Assembly (NCBI RefSeq): GCF_000002995.4
Contig: NW_025062479.1
Location: 14,814,721 to 14,878,720, forward strand
From: Brugia malayi
Taxonomy: Eukaryota; Nematoda; Chromadorea; Rhabditida; Onchocercidae
DNA: 64,000 nt
Reading direction: 5' to 3'
Shown here: in pieces, positions 49,881 through 64,000 of the stretch
How the letters are laid out: each line of letters starts with the position of its first letter
Numbering within the stretch: the first letter of the stretch is position 1
Made by a program: the position numbers and the translations under genes
The notes under the pieces: model-generated
Databases searched by the model: none
Told to the model about the DNA's origin: nothing
Seen by the model: only the letters and a program-made list of their open reading frames with translations

Positions 49881-52800
49881 TTATGCAGTATCATCGTCGT
49901 CGTCCTCAATAAGATCAATATTTTCAATATCCTTTTCCGTATCGGAATCTGATTCAGTATAATTACTAACAGAATTTTGCAGCAATTTATTATAAGCTGC
50001 CAGAAATAGTTCGACTTCATCTGATACCAATGAGGCCATAGCGCGCTAAAAAAAAAGTAACTAAATCAAGTCAATTAAATAAGTTTTAAAAGCTGCACCA
50101 ACTTGAATTATTTACAAACCCAATATTCAAGGATTTTCAGCTAAAGTTTTTCTAAAGGCATAAATTTTACTCCAGCGTATTAAAGAAACTATAAGAAGTT
50201 CATAAGTTATATTTAATCCAAATGTAATACTGACATAATTTGAGATTAGCAAAAAATGCTCATTGACATATTATAGTCGGCAACCAACAATGCTCAAATA
50301 ATTGCAGTTATGAAATGAAATCACCTGGCAAAATATAGCAACAATTCGGGAAGTTTTTCAAACAATTCAGGCTACTTCAAAGACTTAGCTTACCCTATGA
50401 ATTGTTTGTAACGTGAGTGGCTCATATTTCAACATAAAATTCGCATAGTCAATCCAACATTCGTGTGCCTTTCTTCCAAATTCTACAATCATTAACTCAA
50501 AAGCCTGTGCAACAAATTCGACTGACATTTGCTTTGATTTTAATTCAAGCTTGATAAATGTTTGATGAACTTCAATACTGAAATACAAATTTTTGTTAAT
50601 AAGTCTGCTAGAAAAAAATGGACAATAAAAAAGAATTTTCTTTTATTTCGTCAATTAACAAAGTTAGGAAAAGTGGGAAAGTGGATGAATAGATTGTCCA
50701 AGACGTGCTATTACATCGTAAAGAAACTAAATAAAAATCTTTTTTTAAAGAAATAGAAAACACAATAATCTCAACAATCAATTAGATTCCACTTTCAAAA
50801 TTGAGAAATTTATGGTGGTTTGGCAGTGAAGCAGACTGCAAATAATTGACAAACTACAAAATATTGGGAATTCATTACCTGTTTGGTGGATGTTTTGCAA
50901 ACAGGAAATATTCTTCCCTTAGTTTATTAGGTCTGTCATGATAAACAGAAGCCATGTAACTGAAAATCATTATTAGTCACTGGAGGAGAAATTTCAATTA
51001 TCAAACATACTCTGATGCAGCTTTGAAGCACTGCTTCTCTAACTTTTTGCTCTCTCATCTTTTCTCTTCTCAATCACTAACAATATTAATCATTGTTTAC
51101 TACTATCACTCAGTTGCTCACTGCTATTAAATCTTAATAACTGAAAGGCAAAAAAATGAAAGGTCATTCAATGCCTCTTCACACTATCAAAGGAATAGAG
51201 GCAGAGACCATCTAGGCTATTAAGAAACTGAATTACAACAGAAAAAATTCCTACTTCAAACGAACACAACGCATTTGACATGCAACTTTCGGTGTTGTAC
51301 GAAAAGTAGCTTGTCTGAAAAAATCATCCACATCATCTTCCGAGTACTGATGCGCCCAATCGATGATTACTTTGTACATGCTAGCAAGACCATAACTTCC
51401 ATCATATGCCTTAAACTGTTAACATGTTTGACAATTCGAAGCAATACTACTACTACCATATATTATTAAAATATCAAAGCAGCAACTAATATTCAAAGCT
51501 ATAAAAGCTTAAGTTATTTCAGATGCTACAACATTACTAAAGACTTCATCAATGTATTTCTTTTATTTACCACACTTGCATTTATCCTCAAAAATGACAC
51601 TTCTATGGATCGACACAAGTACACATTGAAAATCTGACAAAAGACTGATGATTCCGTCAACTTGACTCACCGATTGACGGCGATTTAAAGAGATTAACGC
51701 AGAAAGCATTTTTTGAAAACCTGTAGCATCGTTTAATGAAAAATATAATTTTCAGGAAAACACTGAGACACTTTTCTAGTTCATCGTTCTAACAAAATAT
51801 CAAATAATTTGAAAAAGCATACTTCTCGTGTTGCTTTATTGAACAATTTACGTATCGTTTCCACATCTGTCGGGTTGGATTTTATTTTGCACTGCAATAA
51901 CATCATCCATAAAAATGCATTTTCCGGATTGTTTTTCACTGCCTCATCCAAAACTTTCTCTTTTTCTTCGGAACTTTCTACCAGCACATTGAATTTTCTA
52001 ACATCCATATCTGTCCCATATCCTCTACTAATCAACCAGAAAAGCTGTTCACGAAACTTCTCTTTTGCATCTGCATCACCTTAAAGTAGAAAATATGACT
52101 TTATTGTAGTTAACTATATACAAAAGAAAAAAAAAAAAAAAAACAGATTATGAAACACAGATTATGCCAGGCAAAAAAATGATACGTGATGAATAAGATT
52201 AGATTAAGTTTTGCTCTTCGAAATGAATACATTTTTTATAAATATGGTATGTCTAAAATGTTAATTTTCTCCTACAAACTGGTTTGAAAAAGAATGGATA
52301 TTGTTAAGCTACTTTACGCAAAAGATTCAGTGTTGCTGCAATATAGCATCGAATAAAAAAAAATGCAGCTATTTAAGTCTAAAAGAAATGACACATTTAA
52401 CAAACAATTCGTGAAGAGAATAACTAACCATCATATGAATAATGTCTTTGACAAAGAGTCAAATAATGTCGATGCATCCTTTCAGTTGGTATATCCTCAC
52501 AAGCTTTGTCAAACAATTCGTAGAGAGAATATTGGTCCTAAAAAAGGACTTCTTTCATTTAATCCCGGAAAATGTCGATTTTCTCATTATATGATTATCG
52601 CTGTGACAAAGTAATAAAAATAAAGCAGGATAACATTATCACATAAGTCCAAACAACTAAGGTTCATCTTGAACATCAAATATATGAAATTAAGAATCCA
52701 GAGCAAATCTTGAAGTCAACTACTATAGAGTTTTTCATATTTATATCTTCTATTAAACAAAATTCTAAACATATGCTAAAGCATAGTGATGAAATGAAGC

Positions 52801-54835
52801 CCATTTATCAGGTTCCAATACTTTCCATTGAATAAAAGCATCGATGCCGAAATGAAACTTACGTAATTCATTAATTCCGATTTTGCAATCCAACTTTCTT
52901 CACTTTTATACTTCGGCGTCCATAACATATCATACAATTTTTCTACCAGATGACATGCCACCAGACCATATTTCTTCATAATTCTCCAAAAATTCAGTAG
53001 CATTGCTATAATAAACGCAATTTAACAATTGGACCTAAGCAACATATTCGACCATAAACTACTGATACTGAAATTCAATCATAATCTAACTGGAAGGTCG
53101 TGTTTTTTTATCCTGATGCTTTATAATATTCAATTTCCAAAAATGGTGAATAATATCTTGCAACCAGTAAAATATACAGATGAGACCAACCACTTCGTCC
53201 TGAAACGCAACATTCCAAGGCCTCATTAATGATTGTTTCAACGACTCGAAGACCCAAAACTGCATCCTGTCCACTTTTTTCTTTTATATTTACTTTCATT
53301 TCTGGAGTTTTCTGCGCTTCAGCTGCCACTTCCAGTTCTTTCTCCTCAGTACATGGCAAATGATACCCTTTTCCCGTCAAAATACTCTTTCGAGTAATCA
53401 ACCTGAAAACAATTTATTGAATAAATCCTTAAGCCACAGTTTTAAGAGTTTACTGAGTCATTGTCTAAGAAAAAAGTCTATATGTTAACTATAAAGTGTT
53501 TTATTCAGTTAGTTTATAAATTAATTCTGAGTGGGAATTTCTGAAAATCATCATCAACCCAACCATTTGACATGATCTAATTCCAGGTGAACAAAATTCG
53601 TCCATAAACTGCATTCTGTAGGATTCAACCGAATCCCCTCTTGCATTATACAACGTGCGCACTCTATTCTATGTTCGACTGAATATTCAAATCGAGCCGC
53701 TTGAATTCGTAAAGCAGAATTCCTTGGAAAGAGCTGGAACATATAATTTCATAAACTGGAACATATAATTTATTTGACGTTATATTCTGATCAGTCTAAT
53801 TAAGACCACGTAATAAAAGTAATCATTTCTGACGCCGTGAGTAATTATTTACTTTCACGAAGGCCTAATTTTAATTCGCACTTTACAAATTTACTAACCC
53901 TTGATTCTGCCCTTACAAAAAGAGATTCCTTTCAGAAACTTACCTGCATTGCGCGGAAATACGCTTTACTGCATCGGATATACATTTTCTCTTCCTTCAA
54001 AAATCCGATCAAATCAAACCAAAGCTCTGCCCGCCCCTGCAATCAATTTCATATTAACTTGTTAGGTTTCTCTGAACATAAACTGCACGTCATTTGAAAA
54101 TATGAAGTTAAGTTAATATCAAAATATCAGCTATCATTTCAACAAATTATCGAATTTTTTCAGTTTTCAAAATTTGGCAGACATACCTATATTATAAAGA
54201 AGACTACACCAAAGTATACTCCTATTAAACAAAAAATGAAAAACCTGAAATCGTTCACAACACTGTCGCAGCAGATTGGCAACTTTGATGATGATTTTGC
54301 CTTCAATTTCATCTTCTCTCAACCTGTAATTCAATCGTTTCCGTCGCATTCGAACAAGCTTCATAATCGATCCCAAATAATCGGTATATCCTTTGAACGA
54401 CGATGGATCTTTCCGCTGAAAATAATACGCATTGATTGGTACTTTCACCAAACACTAAATGATGCTAATGTTATAAAATTCCAATGAGTACCCAAAAATC
54501 AATTCTCTCTCTCTTGGACATTTGACGGACATACAGCATCAACTTATAGTAATACTTCAGGCTTTACACTGCGACATTTAAGCACTTCCACTGCGAAATC
54601 CAAACTAATTTAACAAATCCTGACAAATTCAGCAAGAAAGTCATTGTGATTAATAGTATAGCATAAGTTAAGTTGTCGAAGAAAAAGTTCTTACAGGCTT
54701 TTGAAGACGATATTCGAAGAACTGGCAACGTTTGACAAATGCATCAATTTCAGTAGGTGATAATAACTGAACATCTCTTAATGTCTCGAAAACAGGAAGC
54801 AAACCTTCGATATCTTCTTCCACAAATTCACTCAT
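49881..54835 (-). CDS. UTP6: UTP6, U3 snoRNP / small-subunit processome protein, about 13 exons
   Basis: HAT-repeat protein of the SSU processome needed for 18S rRNA maturation in the nucleolus. Exons: 54695-54835, 54245-54415, 53944-54036, 53564-53733, 53212-53402, 52863-53005, 52429-52537, 51823-52079, 51287-51415, a tentative micro-exon 51011-51036, 50879-50959, 50394-50577 and 49881-50045; about 619 aa (human about 597). The N-terminus MSEFVEEDIEGLLPVFETL with FEYRLQKP, then KLVRMRRKRLNYRLREDEIE, is the conserved UTP6 start. Later exons keep family landmarks: IPTERMHRHYLTLCQRHY, IIDWAHQYSEDD, and HECWIDYANFMLKYEP followed by RAMASL. The C-terminus is acidic (a short Asp run), as in some orthologues. 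The donor of exon 5 (GTTGCG) and the micro-exon are the weak points; the rest joins in phase. Same strand as gp210 and the RING/PHD gene, but with kb-sized gaps, so an operon is not indicated. Confidence 0.87.
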
Positions 54836-55969
54836 TCTTCACCCAGTGATCGGCACAAAAAAATAATTTCGTATTATTCTCGAAAGAACTACCATTGAAA
54901 TTACCTCATATAAGATAATAGAAAAAGTAAAGATGATCCTACAAGTTACTGGTTATGCATAGAGTAAGATTAGTCCTATTTGAATCATTTTGATAATTTC
55001 AATCATTATCTAAGCAATTCTGGATTATCAACTAAAATAAAGGCAATATTTTAATAACATTTACTAGATTATATTTATGACGTTCCCGTGGAAAGAATTT
55101 CTCGGACAAATTCATTTATTTCTCTATAAATTATATATTAATGAATGAATCTAGACATTACCACACAATACAAACACCCCACCGAACAATATACGACCAA
55201 AACCAACAAAACACTACCACACCATTAACCCCTCAATTCCAACAACATTAAGCTAAAATTCCTCAAATGCAATATTTTTGAATTTAACGCGGTCCATTAT
55301 GCTCTGAAAGCATCTCCGAAACTCTTCAATTTTATATAATTCTTCCGATCACTAGTGTAAAGGGTTTATTAGGTTTATTATAGGAAGGAACTGCATAATT
55401 GAAGAGTATATAAGTAAATAGTATAACGGAAAATATCATGCCAAAATTATGAATTTGTTTGCGTGATTACGAGAGATCACGGATATATTACGTGATTATA
55501 AGCTGACGTAAGTGGTTTTTTTAACACAAGTATTTATTTCTCTTTTAAATTATTTCAGTTTTTTAATATTGTGATTTCAATGTGTTGAGAATGACTTCTA
55601 GTAGTACAGTATCAGTAACAATTTAGCGCTATGTGAACTATACGTGATAATTTCATGAAATTCGGATTCAAAATTTTTATGAACAAATGTAACTTAGATT
55701 AACGCTGTTAATATTGTAATAGGAATTCTGGATTTTAGCATAAGTTTATTTCAGTTCACACATTCATTGATTGCATTATCACAAGTAAAATTGTAAGTTG
55801 GTTAGAAAATCATATGGTATATCAAGTACATCAGCAATTATTAAAATTATCATTATTATTTGTTATATAGAAGTGATCTGTTAGCTAGAGTGATGATGTG
55901 TTAGTATCAGTCTTTGATATTCCCGCTTTACCAGAATTTCATTTCGTCTTTGTCATAAATTCTGCAACT
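54836..55969. other. Intergenic, with a C/A-rich strand-skewed tract
   Basis: It holds the upstream region of UTP6 and the 3' flank of the RING/PHD gene. From about 55158 to 55252 the + strand is almost free of G and rich in C and A. No coding exon was supported. Confidence 0.5.
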
Positions 55970-57845
55970 TTATCGGCGATATGTAATTCCTTGATTACGC
56001 TTCATTCCTCTTCTTCGTCTGCAATTATCGCAAAATATCGCTTGGTGGAATTTTTGCTCAGAATCTGTTTCATCCGATTCGTTACAATCATCATCATCAT
56101 CATTCTCACCATCATCACTGTCATCGTCATCGTCGTCGTCGTCGTCGTCCAATACATCAAAATTTGTCCCTATATATTAATGATGTATAAGTAAATTCGA
56201 TATTTTTGTTCCTATTCTAGCTTTAGTTATAATTTCTTGTCTGTTTTTTAATGAAGAAATATTAATTTCGTATATTTGTACGTTCTCATCGACGTATATT
56301 TCATCTACGTATAGCACGCAAACGTAAAATATTAGGTAGAATGATTTGTAATTCTTATTTCTGTATTAAAATTTTTAATTTTTTAAGAGTTGTAATCTTA
56401 TTATCAAAATATTATAGTTTGTTAATTTTCGTCTATATGATAACTTGCCGCCAGTATTTTCGACTGTTATTTCGTTGCTATCATCGTAATCATCACTAGT
56501 TGCATCACTTGTTGAATATAATTCACTCTTTTCATTACTATAGTCTCTTGATTCACTTTCCGTATCCGAATCACCATAAGCATCTTGAATAAGCGTTGAT
56601 TCGGAATTTCTAATTTTGCTGCATCCAGTTTCTATTTTCATATTACCTTGCTCCAAACATCCGCTTAGATGACATTTCGATACATCAGTCTCATTCTTTA
56701 ATTGTCTTGAACTACTACTACCAGCTTCTTCTGAACGTGAAACATTTAAATTTGTTTGTTCTACAAAATGCTGTGCATTTTCTGGTTTGTTTTCGCAGAA
56801 TGGACAAAACCAGTCATTTTCCGGGATTCGCTCCAGTTTCTCCGGTAAGCAATAGCAATGATAGGCGACATTACAGCGAATCGTAGAACCATCAGCATTT
56901 TGACCAATGTTTCCGTCGCAGAGTAGCAGTAAATGTTCATTATCTGAACTTCTGCATGATCGGCAGTTTGCATATTCAATGGTAATATCTTCATTTGAAG
57001 GGCCGCCTTGATCATTTTCCAGTTGTTCTTGGGCAAGAAGCTTGAAAATTCAAAAATTTTGCAAAATTTTAAGCAAAAATGAAAAAAGATTTCAAAATAA
57101 TTAACAACAAATAATATGGTAACATTGTTAATTCTTTATAGAATATGTTGCAACAAATGATTGTAATATTTCTTTTTTCTGAAAATTTAGAACAGAATTA
57201 TGTCAAAAGGGATAAGACTCTAAAGGATAGATTTGAAATTCAAATTTTTTAAAAAATTACAATGAAGCTTGAAAGACTTCTGTTTATACAGAATAACATT
57301 ATGAATTTTCACCTTTCCTCCAATTCAATCAAATTTCTTCTGATTTAAAAGCTTAATTTTAACTGCTTGGTAAATTCTAGGTTAAAAATTTCATATATGG
57401 TCCTAGACTAGAATCTTTATATAAAGAAAGGTAAACTGGAATATTTTCATGACCGTGTCCGGAAAAATTGTTTAAAATATTTAATTAATCAAACAAAGGA
57501 CCATTTCACTATAATAATAACAATCATCATGTTAAATAAGTTTAAAAAAATTAATGATATAGACAATCAAATTAAAATATTTCATAGTGATGATATGTTA
57601 ATGATAACACTGATAACCTCATTTTCAAATTGTTCCTTTGTTCTTTTTTTTACTGGCACTTTTCTTTCATTTTTTGTTTCTTCAATTTTAATTAGATATT
57701 TTGGCTCTCCACCACAAAGTGGGCATTGTGATCGCTTTTTTAACCAATCGCGAATACATTTAAAACAGAATTTGTGTTTACAATTATTAAGTCTTCCAAG
57801 CGGATATTTTAATTGTTCCAAACATATGGCACAATTTGATTCCAT
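55970..57845 (-). CDS. RING finger plus PHD finger protein, PHRF1-like
   Basis: Exon 57618-57845 opens with MESNCAICLEQL and a C3HC4 RING (C-x2-C, then C-x-H-x2-C-x2-C, then CPLC), typical of E3 ubiquitin ligases. Exon 2 starts at 57040 in phase 0 and carries a PHD-type finger (CRSC, LLLLCDG, YHCYCLPEKLERIP, WFCPFC) with about 10 extra residues between CDG and the next Cys. Adjacent RING and PHD fingers are the mark of PHRF1, a chromatin-linked E3 ligase. After the PHD the frame runs Ser/Asp-rich to a stop at 56375 (297 aa). Alternatively a good donor at 56645-56646 (GTAATA) joins in phase to exon 55970-56169, which encodes a long Asp run and a basic end (CDNCRRRRGMKR). Either or both may be used. 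PHRF1 is much longer, so this could also be a shorter nematode relative; the exon 1 donor (GTTATC) is weak. Confidence 0.75.
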
Positions 57846-57876
57846 TTTTTTTTTTCTTTTTTTAAAAAAGTCTTGT

Positions 57877-58066
57877 TAGAATAACACTCCTTTTAATCGT
57901 CTGCAAAACTAACACTTCCAGTGGTTATGCGAACTCTTCACTAACAGATCCTGTAGCTAATACTAACTGATAAAATAATAAAATGATTATTTATAGTAAA
58001 GAAAATTTTTGAAAAATTTGCATATGCAAAAAAAATGTATTTAAAAAAATGGGAAAATTTATTGTG
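57877..58066. repeat. 190-bp direct repeat, copy 1
   Basis: A 190-base block just upstream of the RING/PHD start codon. Copy 2 at 58216-58405 has the same length and differs at about one position (g/a at the ctgc/ctac site). It contains the palindrome TTTGCATATGCAAA. In gene orientation it probably includes 5' UTR or promoter sequence. Confidence 0.95.
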
Positions 58067-58215
58067 CAACAAAAATATTACAGAAAAAAAAAGGGAAAGG
58101 AAATTATACCATAAACTTTTTGGAAATAAAAAACCCTAAATAATATTTTTAAATTAGTTTTAAAGTACTAGAATTAAGTTTCAAAAAAAAAAAAAAAAAA
58201 GCCTTGTAAACTGGC

Positions 58216-58405
58216 TAGAATAACACTCCTTTTAATCGTCTACAAAACTAACACTTCCAGTGGTTATGCGAACTCTTCACTAACAGATCCTGTAGCTAAT
58301 ACTAACTGATAAAATAATAAAATGATTATTTATAGTAAAGAAAATTTTTGAAAAATTTGCATATGCAAAAAAAATGTATTTAAAAAAATGGGAAAATTTA
58401 TTGTG
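58216..58405. repeat. 190-bp direct repeat, copy 2
   Basis: The second copy of the block at 57877-58066, offset by 339 bases in the same orientation. The near identity points to a recent duplication or to an assembly artefact at an A-rich site (an A run lies between the copies at 58182-58200). Confidence 0.95.
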
Positions 58406-59557
58406 TTGAGAGGCATTTTAAAAAAGATGAAAGGACATAATTTCAATGAAAATTTATGAACTAAAAAAATTTCTTTCAACACAAGCAATAATTATAGCAA
58501 TAAATTACTGAAGCAAATAGAACTAACTTTTAAAAAAAGATGAAAAAAAAGCAGGCAATAAGCAAAATGATATCACTCAAATAAAATTAATAGTTTAACA
58601 ATGAGTTTTATATCAAAATGTACAATAAATATGCTCAATAAAAAAAGCATGCAGTTGCGCGTAGTTAGCAAAAAAAGCATGCAGCAAAGAAAGCTAACCA
58701 CCTGCTATTTTTTTTGCATGACCGATTAGAAATTAATTGCTGCTACAAAAAATAAATGATTTTGTGATACTAATTTTTACTTTCACAATAAATAATTGCT
58801 TTTTTTTTTCCTTATAATAATAAATAAATAAAACAAATATAATATGCCACAGATTATATACTTTTTTCTTTTATTCAAAGTAATTTTTTCAAGCGCAACT
58901 AAATTTGATAAAAATGAATACTTTTTCAAACTGCAATTAAATTTTATAAAATCTTGGAAAAGAAAAACTTTCAGGATGTGATTTCATCGAAATTGTCAAT
59001 TAACCAAATCATTGGCTACTTTTTTTATATTTAGTAATAAATACAAAATTATTAGAAATAATTACTAAAACCGCACTTAAATTGTTAAATTTGTTAAATA
59101 TTTGATTTAAATTTTGTCGTTTTGACTTTCAAATTAGTTAAGTTTGATAGTTAATTAGATTAGATAATTAAATTATTTCCAATAAAAAACGAGGTAAAAT
59201 ATATCAAATGCTTCTGATTTGTTATTTCTGTTTGTTTTAGATGTTAAATCTGTGTATTTTGCAATTATTTATTCAATTACATGCAATGTAAACACATATA
59301 AAATTTACTAATTATTCGTAATATTGAAGAAAAAATTTGATAATTATTGAAATAATCGTCATCGATAATTATTAAAATTATTCATTAAAATAATCATTGA
59401 GATCATTCGATAATTATTAATTAAATAATTATTTAGTAATTACTGAAATATTTATTTAGTATTATTCATTGAAATTCAATAATTTTTGTCTAATTATTGG
59501 AATGAAGTTTAACATAAATAACGATTAATATGATTTGAGATTTTCAAATCCATTGGT
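58406..59557. other. Intergenic AT-rich stretch
   Basis: Upstream of the RING/PHD gene and downstream of the kinase gene. From about 59325 to 59510 it consists of imperfect AATAATTATT-type repeats able to fold back. A 10-base motif (AAAAAAGCATGCAG) occurs twice near 58642 and 58670. No gene seen. Confidence 0.5.
59325..59510. repeat. Imperfect AATAATTATT repeats
   Basis: Many short, partly palindromic copies of ATAATTATT/AATAATTA with variable spacers. They look like simple-sequence degeneration rather than a named element. Confidence 0.6.
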
Positions 59558-63864
<4,307 letters not shown>

Positions 63865-64000
63865 TTCTGTAGTTTATAATAGATTAAAATAGAATCAATC
63901 TATTTCAAATTTTACTAACACTAAATGGAAAAATAATTATTAATAATTCATAAAATAGACGAAAACAGAAGAGTAAAAAAATAAATTAAGAACTTAAAAT
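63865..64000. other. Upstream flank of the kinase gene
   Basis: Holds the likely trans-splice acceptor at 63867-63869 and AT-rich sequence. The window ends here, so the promoter is not fully covered. Confidence 0.5.

Noticed and set aside
51670..51712. Possible UTP6 exon after a CTACAG acceptor
   Set aside because: In the phase required by the previous exon it hits a stop at once. The exon at 51287-51415 fits the family and the phase.
55898..56194. Plus-strand hydrophobic Ile/Val-rich frame that looks like a membrane protein
   Set aside because: It is the complement of the Asp-codon run in the minus-strand acidic exon.

Overview
This window looks like AT-rich nuclear DNA from a nematode, most likely a filarial (onchocercid) worm. 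The basis is the protein types, the dense short GT-AG introns with TTTCAG-like acceptors, acceptors lying just upstream of start codons (as expected for spliced-leader trans-splicing), and a decayed BEL/Pao retroelement. No species can be named from sequence alone. All exon models were made by eye, joining exons only where donor, acceptor and reading phase agree. No search or alignment was run, so family names rest on recognised motifs. || Left third (1-31.5 kb): a complete ABHD17-type depalmitoylase gene on + (646-5020); a broken BEL/Pao gag with its 5' LTR on - (5931-7560); a partial unknown gene on - (8402-9175); a long gene-poor stretch; a doubtful 81-codon reading frame (14266); a 157-aa acidic protein (15246-16800) and a serine/arginine-rich protein with an apparent frameshift (17638-21706), both on -; two adjacent two-exon genes for small secreted proteins on - (22567-23430 and 25133-26307); and an unrecognised 194-aa gene on + (28735-31426). 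|| Right half (32.4-63.9 kb): four conserved housekeeping or signalling genes, all on the - strand. They are the nuclear pore membrane glycoprotein gp210/NUP210 (36 exons, about 1857 aa), the U3 snoRNP/small-subunit processome factor UTP6 (about 619 aa), a RING plus PHD finger protein resembling PHRF1, and a PKA-like AGC kinase of the PRKX type (8 exons, 338 aa). Between gp210 and UTP6 lies a GC-richer island with a perfect 18-bp hairpin, followed by one isolated carboxylesterase exon on +. || The genes do not form a pathway: nuclear envelope structure, ribosome biogenesis, ubiquitin/chromatin and cAMP-type signalling sit side by side, and spacings of 1 to 5 kb give no sign of an operon. I found no clearly new molecular system. 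The best leads are the tandem secreted-protein pair, the orphan esterase exon, the frameshifted SR-rich gene, the altered activation segment of the PRKX-like kinase, and the duplicated block just upstream of the RING/PHD gene.
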